Source: UBA4810 sp002479215
GTDB lineage: Bacteria; Desulfobacterota; Syntrophia; Syntrophales; Smithellaceae
Reading direction: 5' to 3'
Length of the DNA stretch: 64,000 nucleotides
Assembly: GCA_049514435.1 (NCBI GenBank)
Contig: JBEKVB010000001.1
Span: 248,001 to 312,000 of the forward strand
This document shows, piece by piece, positions 53,603 to 63,433 of this stretch. Made by a program: the position numbers and the translations under genes. Under the pieces are notes generated by a model. That model saw nothing but the letters and a program-made list of their open reading frames with translations. It did not search any database and was not told the DNA's origin. The first letter of the stretch is position 1. Every line of letters starts with the position of its first letter.

Positions 53603-53953
53603 TTATTTTCCTGCTTTTTCTGTGGAATCTTTAAGCAATTTATTAATATCGCCGGGGACTTCTTTGCTCTTTTCATATAAAGCTTTTGTGTCCTTATATA
53701 AGTTTTTGCTTTTATCCACTACTTCATTAATGCCGGCATTTATCGTGTCGCTTGTGTTCTTAATTTTTTCCGCGGTTTTATTTGGATCTTTAAAATAGTA
53801 GTAACCGGCCGCCGCCAACAAAATAAACAAAACAACCAAAGTTAATTTGACTAATTTTTTGAAAATAAAATATAGGATAAATATGATAACAAAAACAATA
53901 ATCATTATAAGCATTGCCGGGTGTTCGGCTATATAACCTGCTATTGCATCCAT
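53603..53953 (-). CDS. Small membrane protein with coiled-coil tail
   Basis: The 116 residues have two close hydrophobic helices (about 13-31 and 35-51) and a Lys/Asp-rich helical tail (KTAEKIKNTSDTINAGI and ALYEKSKEVPGDINKLL). It precedes the matrixin gene on the same strand and may form a pair with it. No family function is recognised. Confidence 0.65.
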   Translation of the reverse strand: MDAIAGYIAEHPAMLIMIIVFVIIFILYFIFKKLVKLTLVVLFILLAAAGYYYFKDPNKTAEKIKNTSDTINAGINEVVDKSKNLYKDTKALYEKSKEVPGDINKLLKDSTEKAGK

Positions 53954-54168
53954 AATTTAAAAACTCCTCCCCATTTACATAAATTTATCTTATTTTTATT
54001 ATGAAATCCATTATTATTTAAACTTGACAAACCCTGCCCTTCTGACTAGATTTTACCAAAATATCAATGATTTTTTCAAGACAATTCAAATGTTTATCAA
54101 AGGCATGATTATTTATATTACCAGTACCGGCCAAAGACTATTAATTTTAACTGGAGTATTGATTAGAC

Positions 54169-55491
54169 ATGAAATCGAATAAAGAAAAAGTAGCGCTGAC
54201 TACCCTGGGCTGCAAAGTCAATCAATATGAATCGACGGCACTGGCCGAAGACTTAGGCAAGAAAGGCTTTTCTTTGGTTTCTTTCAGATCTCCGGCCGAC
54301 ATTTACATTATCAATACCTGCACAGTGACGGCTTTTTCCGATTTTCAAGCCCGCCAGTTGATCCGGCGGGCTAAGCGTACCAATCCGCAGGCAAAAATTA
54401 TCGTCACCGGTTGTTATGCCCAGGTTGCCGCCGCAGAGATCGCCGCTCTCAATGGAGTAAATCTTGTCATAGGCAATGATCAGAAACATATCATTCCCGC
54501 CCTTCTTCAGAAGGGCGCCATTAATTCAAAAGGAACTTTCTCTGATGATATTTTTCAGCAAAAGACTTTCTGCGAAATGCCGCTTACCAAATTTTCCGGG
54601 CGAACACGAGCTTTTCTAAAAATTCAAGATGGTTGTAATTCCTTCTGCAGTTATTGTATTGTTCCTTTCGCCCGCGGAAAAAGCCGCAGCTTGCCTCCAA
54701 AAAATATTTTGGAAGCAGTGACTAAATTTGTGCAAAATGGTTACAGGGAAATTGTGCTTACCGGTATTCATTTAGGAGCTTATGGATATGATCTTAATCC
54801 TCCCGCTAACCTTACCGGTATTTTGCGTCAAATAATAAATTGCCGCAAAGACGTGAGGTTGCGTTTGAGTTCCATAGAGCCCGGTGAGATCACTGACGAG
54901 TTGTTGCAACTTTTGAATAAAGAGGATATTCTTTGTCCGCATTTACATATTCCCCTGCAAAGCGGCGATGATAAAATTCTCCAGATGATGAAACGAAATT
55001 ATGATTCTTACTTTTACCGGATGCTTATAGAAAAAATCTCCATAGCTTTAAGTGATTTAGCCATTGGCGTTGATGTTATGGTCGGCTTTCCCGGAGAAGG
55101 CGATGCTGAATTTAATAATACTTTAAAATTACTGCAGGATTTGCCGGTTGCTTATCTGCATGTTTTTCCTTATTCCGAAAGACCGGGAACAACGGCGCAA
55201 AAACTTTATCCTAAAGTGCCGGAAAAGGCAAAAAAGGAACGCGCCTCAATTCTCAGAAACCTGAGTTCAAAAAAGAGGGAAGAATTTTCTTTGCGCTTCC
55301 TGGGGAAAAAGCTTGATGTGCTGGTGGAAAAAGGAAAAGATAAAAGAACAGGTTTAAGGAAAGGTTTTTCGAACAATTATTTGCCGGTTTTACTGGAAAA
55401 CAACGATTCTTCCGTCGGGGGCAGGGTCGTAAAGATTTGCGCGGAAAAATATCACGATGGAAAACTTTATGGGAAAATCGTCCCTGGATAA
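54169..55491 (+). CDS. mtaB: tRNA t6A37 methylthiotransferase MtaB
   Basis: This radical-SAM enzyme turns t6A37 into ms2t6A37. The N-terminal auxiliary-cluster domain starts LTTLGCKVNQYESTA, with further Cys in INTCTV and VTGCYA. The radical-SAM cluster is DGCNSFCSYCIVPFARG. A C-terminal TRAM domain ends the 440 residues. Its 3' end overlaps rnc. It heads the mtaB-rnc-radical SAM-era series. Confidence 0.95.
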   Translation: MKSNKEKVALTTLGCKVNQYESTALAEDLGKKGFSLVSFRSPADIYIINTCTVTAFSDFQARQLIRRAKRTNPQAKIIVTGCYAQVAAAEIAALNGVNLVIGNDQKHIIPALLQKGAINSKGTFSDDIFQQKTFCEMPLTKFSGRTRAFLKIQDGCNSFCSYCIVPFARGKSRSLPPKNILEAVTKFVQNGYREIVLTGIHLGAYGYDLNPPANLTGILRQIINCRKDVRLRLSSIEPGEITDELLQLLNKEDILCPHLHIPLQSGDDKILQMMKRNYDSYFYRMLIEKISIALSDLAIGVDVMVGFPGEGDAEFNNTLKLLQDLPVAYLHVFPYSERPGTTAQKLYPKVPEKAKKERASILRNLSSKKREEFSLRFLGKKLDVLVEKGKDKRTGLRKGFSNNYLPVLLENNDSSVGGRVVKICAEKYHDGKLYGKIVPG

Positions 55492-56197
55492 AAACAGGCT
55501 GGATATTTTAAATGCTTTAGGAAAAAAGCTTAAATATCGTTTTCACGATATTTCTCTTCTTTCGATCGCCCTTACCCACCGTTCTTATGTCAACGAAAAT
55601 CCGCACCTTTCCGTTTCCGATAATGAAAGATTCGAGTTTCTGGGCGACGCCGTTTTGGGGCTTTGCGTGAGTAACCTGCTAATCAAAAAATATGGCGATT
55701 TTTCCGAAGGCGCTCTTTCCAAAATCCGCGCGGCTTTGGTCAACGAAAAACTCTTAGCCCGGATAGCACAGGATTTAAAAATCGGGGATTGCCTTTTACT
55801 CGGGCATGGAGAAGAAAATTCCGGCGGCCGCGCCAAGGATTCCCTTTTGGCTAATGCGCTAGAAGCAGTTATTGCCAGCGTATATCTCGATTCCAATTTT
55901 AACAAAGCTGAAAATGCCGTAAATAAATTAATTGAACCTTTGTTGAAAGACGATAGCATAACCTTTAAATATTTTGATTATAAAACCGCTCTACAGGAAT
56001 TTTGTCAGAAAAGATATAAAATAACGCCTATTTATACACTTATTGATTCTCATGGACCAGAGCATGCGATAACTTTCGAAGTCAAGATAACAATTGCGGA
56101 TAAAATAACGCAAATCGGCAGCGGTAAAAACAAAAAAGATGCTGAAAAACAAGCGGCTCAAAAAGCATGGGAAGTATTGCAAGATGAAAATAGATAA
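55457..56197 (+). CDS. rnc: Ribonuclease III
   Basis: RNase III cuts double-stranded RNA in rRNA and mRNA processing. The catalytic signature NERFEFLGDAVLGL is near residue 54. The second acidic cluster falls in DSLLANALEAVIASVYLD. A double-stranded RNA-binding domain occupies the last 70 residues (GSGKNKKDAEKQAAQKA). The first ATG overlaps mtaB by 35 bases, and a second in-frame ATG four codons later is an equally good start. Confidence 0.96.
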   Translation: MENFMGKSSLDKNRLDILNALGKKLKYRFHDISLLSIALTHRSYVNENPHLSVSDNERFEFLGDAVLGLCVSNLLIKKYGDFSEGALSKIRAALVNEKLLARIAQDLKIGDCLLLGHGEENSGGRAKDSLLANALEAVIASVYLDSNFNKAENAVNKLIEPLLKDDSITFKYFDYKTALQEFCQKRYKITPIYTLIDSHGPEHAITFEVKITIADKITQIGSGKNKKDAEKQAAQKAWEVLQDENR

Positions 56198-57275
56198 TCG
56201 TAAAGCTAAGAATAACGGCAAACCACTGATTATTCCTGTTTTCATTATGAACAAAGGCTGCCCGCATCAATGTATTTTTTGCAATCAAAAAATTTCCGCC
56301 GGAAACTATCCACAGGAACTTACAAAAAATATTTTTAAAACCGAAGTCGAATCTTATCTGAAATGGAATAAAGATAAAACAAGAAAAGTGGAAATCGCTT
56401 TCTATGGCGGAAATTTCACGGGACTTGACCCCGCTTATCAAAAGGAACTTCTTTGGTGGGCTAATTCATATATTCAGGCCGGTCTTGTTAACTCCGTTAG
56501 AATTTCGACACGGCCGGACTATATCACCGGCGATAAATTGATTCTCCTTAAAGAGAATGGCGTTACTACGGTAGAAATTGGAGCACAATCATTCATCGAT
56601 GAGGTGCTGAAATTTTCGCAGAGAGGACACAATGCCGCTGTTATATCAGACGCGATGATGCTTTTAAAAGATTACGATTTTCAAACCTCTTTGCATTTAA
56701 TGGTCGGCTTACCAAAAGATACAAAGGAAGGATTTACTTATTCCCTTGATAAGACAATTGAGCTAAAACCTGATATGGTGCGCATTCATCCTGTTATCGT
56801 TTTTAGCGGCACTATTCTTGCGGAAAAATTCTTCCAGGGAATATATCACCCGCTGGAACTTTCTCACGCCGTAGAATTAAGCTGCCTTGCTTGGGAAAAG
56901 CTATCCGCGGCAGGAATCCGCATCATCAGAATTGGCCTGCATTTGACTAAGGAGATGGAAAATGATAACGGCGTATTGGCTGGGCCTATTCATCCTTCCC
57001 TGGGCAGCCTTGTTCTTTCTTCTGTTTTTTACAATCGCACAATCAAACTATTGGATAATATTCCTCATGAAACTCCGGAGATTCGCTTCCACTTGTCTGA
57101 TCATGATATTTCCAGTTTTCGCGGCTTGAAGAATGCTAATATATCCGCAATAAAAAACCTTTATCCCCGGACAAAGATAGTTATAGAATCACTTACCCGG
57201 CAAAAACCCGGTGTAATTTCAGTAGCTGACGACAAAGGAAAACATGTCTCCACCAGCATTTCGGGAATATTATAA
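56184..57275 (+). CDS. Radical SAM protein, Elp3/YtqA-like
   Basis: The cluster motif GCPHQCIFCNQK (C26, C30, C33) is canonical. FYGGNFTGLDPAYQ and STRPDYITGDKLILLKENG match the Elp3-like radical-SAM domain. VEIGAQSFIDEVLK and LMVGLPKDTKEGF follow. No acetyltransferase domain is attached. I start at the ATG at 56184, which overlaps rnc by 14 bases. Homologs sit beside rnc in several related genomes as I recall. The substrate is unknown. Confidence 0.85.
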   Translation: MKIDNRKAKNNGKPLIIPVFIMNKGCPHQCIFCNQKISAGNYPQELTKNIFKTEVESYLKWNKDKTRKVEIAFYGGNFTGLDPAYQKELLWWANSYIQAGLVNSVRISTRPDYITGDKLILLKENGVTTVEIGAQSFIDEVLKFSQRGHNAAVISDAMMLLKDYDFQTSLHLMVGLPKDTKEGFTYSLDKTIELKPDMVRIHPVIVFSGTILAEKFFQGIYHPLELSHAVELSCLAWEKLSAAGIRIIRIGLHLTKEMENDNGVLAGPIHPSLGSLVLSSVFYNRTIKLLDNIPHETPEIRFHLSDHDISSFRGLKNANISAIKNLYPRTKIVIESLTRQKPGVISVADDKGKHVSTSISGIL

Positions 57276-57306
57276 ACAAAGTGTCTTAAAGGAGAATTAT
57301 ATCAGA

Positions 57307-58197
57307 GTGTTTAAATCAGGTTTTATAGGTATTATTGGCAGTCCCAATGTGGGTAAATCAACACTGTTCAATGCTATTATCGGTGATAATATTTCCATCG
57401 TCGCGGATAAGCCGCAGACAACAAGAAACAAAATTACCGGCATTAAAAATTTATCTGATTCCCAGCTTATTTTTTTGGATACTCCCGGCATGCACAGACC
57501 AAAAACACCGCTGAATCGGGCAATGGTGCAAACGGCACAAGATACCATCCATGATTCGGACATTTTGCTGATGCTTATCCAAGCCGATGCCGACGTTCAT
57601 CACCATGACCTTTTTTTAATTGAATACCTGGCGCAAATTCAAGTTCCCGTTTTTTTGGTCATAAATAAAATCGATCTTATCGAAAAAAAATATCTCCTGC
57701 CGCTGATTGATAAATTCCGCACTCTTTACAATTACCGGGATATTTTTCCGATTTCGGCATTAAAAGGAGATGGCGTTGATGATTTATTGGAAGCTATAAA
57801 GATAATCCTGCCGGAAGGACCGCAATATTTCCCTGATGATATTGCCACCGACTCTACCGAAAGATTTATTGCTGCCGAATTAATCCGCGGTAAGATATTG
57901 TTTTTAACTAAACAAGAAATTCCTTACGCGAGCGCCGTTATCGTTGATGTATTCAAGGAAGATGAAGGGAAAAATCTAATCAGCATCAGCGCCACAATTA
58001 CTATGGAGAAAGAATCACAGAAAGCAATCATTATTGGGAAAAAAGGTGCGACACTAAAAAAAATCGGCACGTCAGCCAGATTGGAAATGGAAAAATTTTT
58101 TAACGCCAGGGTTTTCCTGGAACTTTACGTGCGGGTAATGAAAAACTGGACAAGCTCAGACAAAATGTTGCAAGAATTGGGCATATTGAAACGCTAA
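57307..58197 (+). CDS. era: GTPase Era
   Basis: Era binds the 3' end of 16S rRNA during 30S maturation. The G1 motif GSPNVGKSTLFN, G3 DTPG and G4 NKID are clear. A KH domain follows (IIIGKKGATLKKIGTSARLE). I choose the GTG at 57307, 12 bases after GGAG. This gives 296 residues, the normal size, and removes 21 odd residues of an in-frame ATG start at 57244. Confidence 0.95.
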   Translation: MFKSGFIGIIGSPNVGKSTLFNAIIGDNISIVADKPQTTRNKITGIKNLSDSQLIFLDTPGMHRPKTPLNRAMVQTAQDTIHDSDILLMLIQADADVHHHDLFLIEYLAQIQVPVFLVINKIDLIEKKYLLPLIDKFRTLYNYRDIFPISALKGDGVDDLLEAIKIILPEGPQYFPDDIATDSTERFIAAELIRGKILFLTKQEIPYASAVIVDVFKEDEGKNLISISATITMEKESQKAIIIGKKGATLKKIGTSARLEMEKFFNARVFLELYVRVMKNWTSSDKMLQELGILKR

Positions 58198-58286
58198 ATT
58201 GATTACCATTTGTAATGTTCATTCTGCCCGGCTGATGCCGCGTAAATCCCGCAGGTATAAAAAAATGAGGATATATAATAAATTAA

Positions 58287-59606
58287 ATGCAAGCAAAACC
58301 CCTAATCGCCATCGTCGGCAGGCCCAATGTCGGCAAATCGACTCTTTTTAATAGAATTGCCGGAAGGCAAAAAGCTATAGTTATTGACGAGCCGGGCGCT
58401 ACGCGCGACCGTAACTATATGGACTGCGTCTGGGACGATAAAGATTTTACGCTCATTGACACCGGTGGATTTGAACCAGCCTCGGAAGAAAGAATCCTCG
58501 TGCAAATGCGCGAGCAGACCAATCTGGCCATCGAAGAAGCAGATGTCATCATCTTTCTAATGGATGGAAAAGATGGGCTGACACCCTCAGACATTGAAAT
58601 CGCTAAGCAACTGCGCGGTAAAGATAAGAATGTTTTTTACGTTGCCAATAAAATAGATGGAGACCGCCACAAAGAAATGCTGGGTGAATTTTATAAGCTC
58701 GGGATCGACCACTTCTATCCAATCTCAGCACAGCATGGTTTGGGCGTTGATGAACTATTGGTTACTGTTACACATAATTTCGCCTCAATAACAGACGCCA
58801 AGGATAAGCAAGACGATCAAATGAAAATTGCCATTGTCGGCAAACCCAACGTCGGCAAATCCTCACTCGTCAACCGCATCCTCGGCAAGGAAAGAAGCAT
58901 TACCAATCCGATCCCAGGCACAACAAGAGATGCCATTGATATGATCGTAAAGGTGCGCGGCAAAAGTTATCTGCTGATCGACACAGCGGGAATCCGCAAG
59001 AAAAGCAAAATCAGCTTGACTTTGGAAAAATATAGCGTCGTTCAGGCACTCAAATCAATCAATCGCTGTGATATCGCCCTTGTTTTGATTGATGCCGAAG
59101 AGGGGCTGACCGAGCAGGACACAAAGATTATCGGGCTCGCCTATGAGCGCGGCAAAGCCTGCATCATCGTAGTTAACAAATGGGATAAGATTGAAAAGGA
59201 TAACTCCACCGTGGGGAAATTTGTCGACGATATTAAGGATAAAATCAAATTCATGGACTTTGCACCCATTATTTTTATCTCAGCAGTTACAGGGCAGCGG
59301 GCGCCAAAGATTTTTGATCTGATCGACTCAGTTTATAGCCAGTATACAAAGAGAATCGGCACATCTTCATTAAATGATCTGGTGGAAAAATCTGTGCAGA
59401 AAAACTCTATGGCGCGTTATGCCAACCGTCAGATGCATATTTCTTATGCCACACAGACTGATGTCAAACCGCCTACTTTCGTCTTTTTTGTCAGCAACAC
59501 CAAAGGTATCCATTTTTCCTACGAGCGTTACTTGATGAATCAAATCCGTGAAACTTTCGGCTTTGACAGTGTGCCATTAAAAATTATATTCCGGAAAAAG
59601 AAATAG
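58287..59606 (+). CDS. der: GTPase Der (EngA)
   Basis: Der is a tandem GTPase of 50S assembly. The first G domain has GRPNVGKSTLFNRIAG (11-26) and DTGGFEP. The second has GKPNVGKSSLVNRILG and DTAGIRKK, with the characteristic TNPIPGTTRDAID before it. A KH-like C-terminal domain completes 439 residues. It is 89 bases after era and is followed by a composite repeat. Confidence 0.97.
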   Translation: MQAKPLIAIVGRPNVGKSTLFNRIAGRQKAIVIDEPGATRDRNYMDCVWDDKDFTLIDTGGFEPASEERILVQMREQTNLAIEEADVIIFLMDGKDGLTPSDIEIAKQLRGKDKNVFYVANKIDGDRHKEMLGEFYKLGIDHFYPISAQHGLGVDELLVTVTHNFASITDAKDKQDDQMKIAIVGKPNVGKSSLVNRILGKERSITNPIPGTTRDAIDMIVKVRGKSYLLIDTAGIRKKSKISLTLEKYSVVQALKSINRCDIALVLIDAEEGLTEQDTKIIGLAYERGKACIIVVNKWDKIEKDNSTVGKFVDDIKDKIKFMDFAPIIFISAVTGQRAPKIFDLIDSVYSQYTKRIGTSSLNDLVEKSVQKNSMARYANRQMHISYATQTDVKPPTFVFFVSNTKGIHFSYERYLMNQIRETFGFDSVPLKIIFRKKK

Positions 59607-59690
59607 TGAGACTCAGGTTGCAGAAACGTAGTGAACTGTGACCTGTAAGTCGAACTATCCCGATAGCGCAGCGTGTCGGGATAATTCACC
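59607..59690 (-). repeat. Composite palindromic intergenic repeat, inverted copy D
   Basis: TATCCCGA (59656-59663) pairs with TCGGGATA (59676-59683). The words CTGTAAGTCGAACTATCCCGA and AGCGCAGCGT (with one more base than I quote elsewhere) match the reverse complement of the repeat at 25223-25269. An upstream CAGGT/ACCTG hairpin corresponds to the second module. Confidence 0.7.
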
Positions 59691-59829
59691 TTCTAGACAT
59701 TTTCAGCAAACACTTCTTCCTGAAGCCAACGTTTGACATGACTTGCACAAAGGTGTAGATTTTCATCACTAATAATTCCGTAGTATGAGGAATTCGCTTA
59801 GTTTCGCTCCATTATAAGGTATATCTGAG

Positions 59830-60534
59830 ATGAATCGAGATGAAGAACTTGAAAAAATGAAGGAGGTACTGTTTGCCGATATCTCCAGTACCCATAAGGT
59901 TCTCACCTTACTCACACCAAGAGAAGAGAAGGTCATGAGACTGCGATTGGGCATTTGGGATCCAGGACGGGAAGACCAATCAAAAGTTCGAAGATTGTTG
60001 AGTGTGTTATTGGCCCCAAGAATCTCGCTGATACAACCGTTAGCGAGTATCAAGCAGGTGTCTCCAGATCTTATGCTTCATCTCAAACATGAGCATGAAG
60101 ATATAACAAAAGTGCCAGCACGCGTGTTTGAAGAAATAGTTGCCGAGCTACTGGCTGGAATGGGATGGAAAGAGGTAAAGTTGGTTGGCCGCAGGTATGA
60201 AACATCAGCTGACATCTTAGCCGGTCACTTTCTGCCAGACGGGGCAACTCCTATCAAGATATTTATCGAGGCGAAAAGATGGAAAGATCGGATTGGAGTT
60301 GAGGTATTCAATCAAGTCCTAGGAGCGATGGTCAGTGAACGTGAGAAGTTCGGTTGGCACCAGGCGTGGATTATGGCTCTTGGCGGTGCTGCAGACACAC
60401 GGAAGTTCAGCCGCGATGAGTGGCGAGCAAAAGGCCTTGAAGTCAAGGACAAAAGGGACCTATTTTCATGGCTTGATGGCTATCAGCCAAATAGCGAGGG
60501 GCTATGGCTACCACCGGACATACTGGAAAAATAG
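59830..60534 (+). CDS. Mrr-type restriction endonuclease-like protein with sigma-70 region-4-like N-terminus
   Basis: Residues 96-215 form an Mrr-like PD-(D/E)XK nuclease. VFEEIVAELLAGMGW (99-113) supplies E101/E102, D128 lies in SADIL, E147-A-K149 in IEAKRW, and Q162 in VFNQ. The N-terminal part contains LLTPREEKVMRLRLGIW (27-43), which closely resembles the start of sigma-70 region 4 of RpoD. The -35-recognition helix that should follow is not recognisable. Mrr proteins usually cleave methylated foreign DNA. The context (no methylase, repeat upstream, a 60-base sample at 29/60 GC) fits an acquired gene. Confidence 0.75.
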   Translation: MNRDEELEKMKEVLFADISSTHKVLTLLTPREEKVMRLRLGIWDPGREDQSKVRRLLSVLLAPRISLIQPLASIKQVSPDLMLHLKHEHEDITKVPARVFEEIVAELLAGMGWKEVKLVGRRYETSADILAGHFLPDGATPIKIFIEAKRWKDRIGVEVFNQVLGAMVSEREKFGWHQAWIMALGGAADTRKFSRDEWRAKGLEVKDKRDLFSWLDGYQPNSEGLWLPPDILEK

Positions 60535-60814
60535 AACCTATTGCCGCATTATTTTTTCTACACCTGCCAAGTGTTTCGATGTCGTTACACGCCTGCAGGT
60601 AAGAAATACGGTAATCCCCTTTTTATTCGTAATGCTCAGACCCGACAACTTTTCATCACTTACCCTTTGTAGATGTAATGGAGCCGCGCTCCCCTCTTCT
60701 TATTTTTCCCACCACTTATTCAGAGGCCATCCTACATATCATTCATAAAATAATTCCGAATTGACAACTCCACGGATTTTACCTATATAGCCGCAGGTTC
60801 GTGGAGGGCATTTT

Positions 60815-62791
60815 GTGATCTACTTACGCAATATCAACCTGTCTTTTCTGGATAAAAAGCTGTTCGATAATATCAACTGGACAATTCATCCCAAAAGCCG
60901 GATCGGCCTGGTCGGCGATAACGGCACGGGTAAAACGACTCTATTTCGAGCAATACTTGAGCAAGTTCATCTCGACTCAGGCGCAATCGATATTCCCAAT
61001 AGGAAACAAAAGACCCTCGGCTATCTGCCGCAAGACCTCGTGGAACTTGAATCTGTACCCCTGATCAAATTCCTCAAAAAGAAAAGTGGCATCACCGCCC
61101 TCGAAGAATCCATAAGAGATCTGGAGCGCCAAATCTCTCAGGCCAGACAAAATACTCCTGAATATAAAAAAATCTCCCAAAACTACTCGGATGCAACGGC
61201 ACACTTTGCCGCGCTCGATGGCTATGCTTTTGAAGCCAGAGCCAAACAGGTACTCAAAGGCTTTGGTTTTAAAGAAAGTGATTTTTCACAGAATTGTGAT
61301 CTATTCTCCGGCGGCTGGAAAATGCGTATCCTGCTTACATCGATTCTTCTGGCGCGACCAGACATCATGCTTTTGGATGAGCCGACCAACCATCTGGACA
61401 CCGAAAGTATGGAATGGCTGGAGAGTTATCTTAAAGACTACAGGGGGACAATCATCGTCGTCTCTCATGACCGTTTTTTTCTCGATAAGATCGCCTCACA
61501 AATTGCAGAGCTTTCCTCTTGCCGGATTCACATATACAAAGGGAATTATTCCTATTATCTGAACGAGAAGGAAAGACGTCACGCTGTTTTGAAAAAAGAG
61601 CTGGAACTGCAAAAAGCACACATTAAAAAAATTGAAGAATTTGTGGAACGCTTCCGTTACAAAGCAACCAAAGCTTCTCAAGTACAAAGCCGCATTAAAA
61701 TGCTGGAGAAATTTTCCGCAGTAACGCTCGAAGCAAAAACTAAAAGCGTAACCATGAAATTTCCCGCAGGTAAAAAAAGCGCTAAAGAAGTAGTCAAGGC
61801 AATTGATCTGGGGCATAACTACGGCAGCTTAAATGTGTTTGGCAATCTAAATTTTACTTTATTCCGCGGTGATAAGGTGGCTTTTGTTGGTGTCAACGGC
61901 TCCGGCAAATCAACATTATCCCGCTTGTTAAGCTTATCGGAGCAACCTGCTTCAGGATTTGTAAAGTTTGGTGAAGGCGTAAACATGGCTTTCTTTTCTC
62001 AGGAAAGCTCGGAGAACTTAAACTACGAAAAGACAATCTGGGAAGAAGTAAATTCTGTCCCTACCCATGCCTCCGATCAGGAAAAACGTAACCTTCTGGG
62101 CGCTTTTCTTTTTTCGGGAGATGATATTTTTAAACCAGTTTCCGTCCTTTCCGGCGGCGAAAAATCGCGCCTTGCTCTTTTAAAAATTATGCTTCTCGAT
62201 ACAAATTTTCTGATCCTTGATGAACCGACCAACCATCTTGATCTAAAGACTAAAGATATTTTTCAAAACGCGCTGATCAACTACCACGGCACTATCGCCA
62301 TCGTTTCGCATGACCGCTATTTCCTGGATCATCTGGTCAATAAAGTTTTTGAACTAAAGGACGGATCAATCAACGACTACCATGGTAATTACACATATTT
62401 TATCGAAAAACGCAGCCAGGCAAGCGCACAGCTCAAAAACGAGCAGACTACACACCAACCGAATCAAGAACAGGCGTTTAAAAATAAAGAGAAAAAGAGG
62501 TTGGAAGCCCAGGAGAGAAACAAACTTTCCAAAATTAAAAGTTTTTGGAAAAAAGAACTTGCCGCAACAGAAGAAAAGATTCAGTCGCTGGAAGCCAGAA
62601 AAGCCGAACACGAATACGTCTTATGTGATCCCCAAACACACAAAGATTCATCCAAAATAAAGAAACTAAACATAGAATTAAAAGATATTACTTCAGAATT
62701 GGAGCATTGCTATATTATCTGGACGGAACTGAGTTACAAATTAGAACAACTGGCCGCAGGTAATATCAATACAATTATCGGCGAGCACTAA
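60815..62791 (+). CDS. ABC-F family ATP-binding protein (Uup/EttA-like)
   Basis: Two ABC domains lie in tandem without membrane segments. Walker A motifs are GDNGTGKTT (near 36) and GVNGSGKST (near 365). Signatures are FSGGWKM and LSGGEKS. Both Walker B blocks read LDEPTNHLD. The linker between domains holds the P-site tRNA-interaction motif region (about 245-310), and a C-terminal coiled coil ends it. ABC-F proteins act on stalled ribosomes or give antibiotic protection. The start is GTG with GTGGAGGG upstream. The 280 bases before it contain nothing I recognise. Confidence 0.92.
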   Translation: MIYLRNINLSFLDKKLFDNINWTIHPKSRIGLVGDNGTGKTTLFRAILEQVHLDSGAIDIPNRKQKTLGYLPQDLVELESVPLIKFLKKKSGITALEESIRDLERQISQARQNTPEYKKISQNYSDATAHFAALDGYAFEARAKQVLKGFGFKESDFSQNCDLFSGGWKMRILLTSILLARPDIMLLDEPTNHLDTESMEWLESYLKDYRGTIIVVSHDRFFLDKIASQIAELSSCRIHIYKGNYSYYLNEKERRHAVLKKELELQKAHIKKIEEFVERFRYKATKASQVQSRIKMLEKFSAVTLEAKTKSVTMKFPAGKKSAKEVVKAIDLGHNYGSLNVFGNLNFTLFRGDKVAFVGVNGSGKSTLSRLLSLSEQPASGFVKFGEGVNMAFFSQESSENLNYEKTIWEEVNSVPTHASDQEKRNLLGAFLFSGDDIFKPVSVLSGGEKSRLALLKIMLLDTNFLILDEPTNHLDLKTKDIFQNALINYHGTIAIVSHDRYFLDHLVNKVFELKDGSINDYHGNYTYFIEKRSQASAQLKNEQTTHQPNQEQAFKNKEKKRLEAQERNKLSKIKSFWKKELAATEEKIQSLEARKAEHEYVLCDPQTHKDSSKIKKLNIELKDITSELEHCYIIWTELSYKLEQLAAGNINTIIGEH

Positions 62792-62807
62792 AGGACGGGC
62801 GTCTATA

Positions 62808-63326
62808 TCAAGCGCCATCCAACATGGGTTTTTCCATATTTTGATACCATGTGGCCGGATCAGTCAGAAATTCTTCGGTATCGCGCAAAGAAAGAAGATG
62901 ATCACGTTCAACACAGGCTATCAAATTAAAGAAGCCTTTCTCTTTGGAATCGGTGCTTTCCTTCTCCAATTTTGTATAAAGAGCAACACCCCTTGCTTCA
63001 AAATCAATCGCTGTGCGAATGGCCTTGAGGTCGTCTTCATTTCCGGCAATACGAGCCGCCTTTTTACCCGACATAGATTTTAATATACTGCCGACTAAAG
63101 ATTTCTTTACCTTCAGCGGAACCGTTGCCGGCCATTTTTTTTGCTGCTGCCATTTTTCATGCAACTTTTTTAAGACTTCGTAATGTTCCTTTTCCTCATC
63201 GGCAATTTGCTTGAACATATTTTTACCCGCCATATTTTTAGTTCTGCGGGCATTCGCCAGGTAAAATTCGCGCTCTTTTTGTTCATTTTCCAGGGCAAAC
63301 TTCAAAGCATTCATTCTTTTATTCAT
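62808..63326 (-). CDS. Rubrerythrin-like ferritin-fold diiron protein
   Basis: Two helical pairs carry Glu/His ligands spaced as in rubrerythrin: FALENEQKEREFYL and DEEKEHYEVLKKLHE, then AIDFEARGVALY and CVERDHLLSL. There is no C-terminal rubredoxin domain. Peroxide detoxification or iron handling in an anaerobe is likely. It is convergent with the ABC-F gene, 16 bases apart. AAGGAG precedes the ATG. Confidence 0.85.
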   Translation of the reverse strand: MNKRMNALKFALENEQKEREFYLANARRTKNMAGKNMFKQIADEEKEHYEVLKKLHEKWQQQKKWPATVPLKVKKSLVGSILKSMSGKKAARIAGNEDDLKAIRTAIDFEARGVALYTKLEKESTDSKEKGFFNLIACVERDHLLSLRDTEEFLTDPATWYQNMEKPMLDGA

Positions 63327-63433
63327 CTAATGTCTCCTTAAAGAGCATGTTAGAGCAGAGGGACGGAATTTTTTAAATTGTTATTGAGTATATGATATAT
63401 TATTATTCAGAGCAATATTTATTATACGTATTT

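Noticed and set aside
60335..60814. Open frame past the Mrr-like gene and possible remnants in 60535-60814
   Set aside because: The plus-strand frame is an out-of-frame reading of the nuclease gene followed by low-information residues. The reverse strand contains short protein-like words interrupted by stops, which I could not assign to any family.
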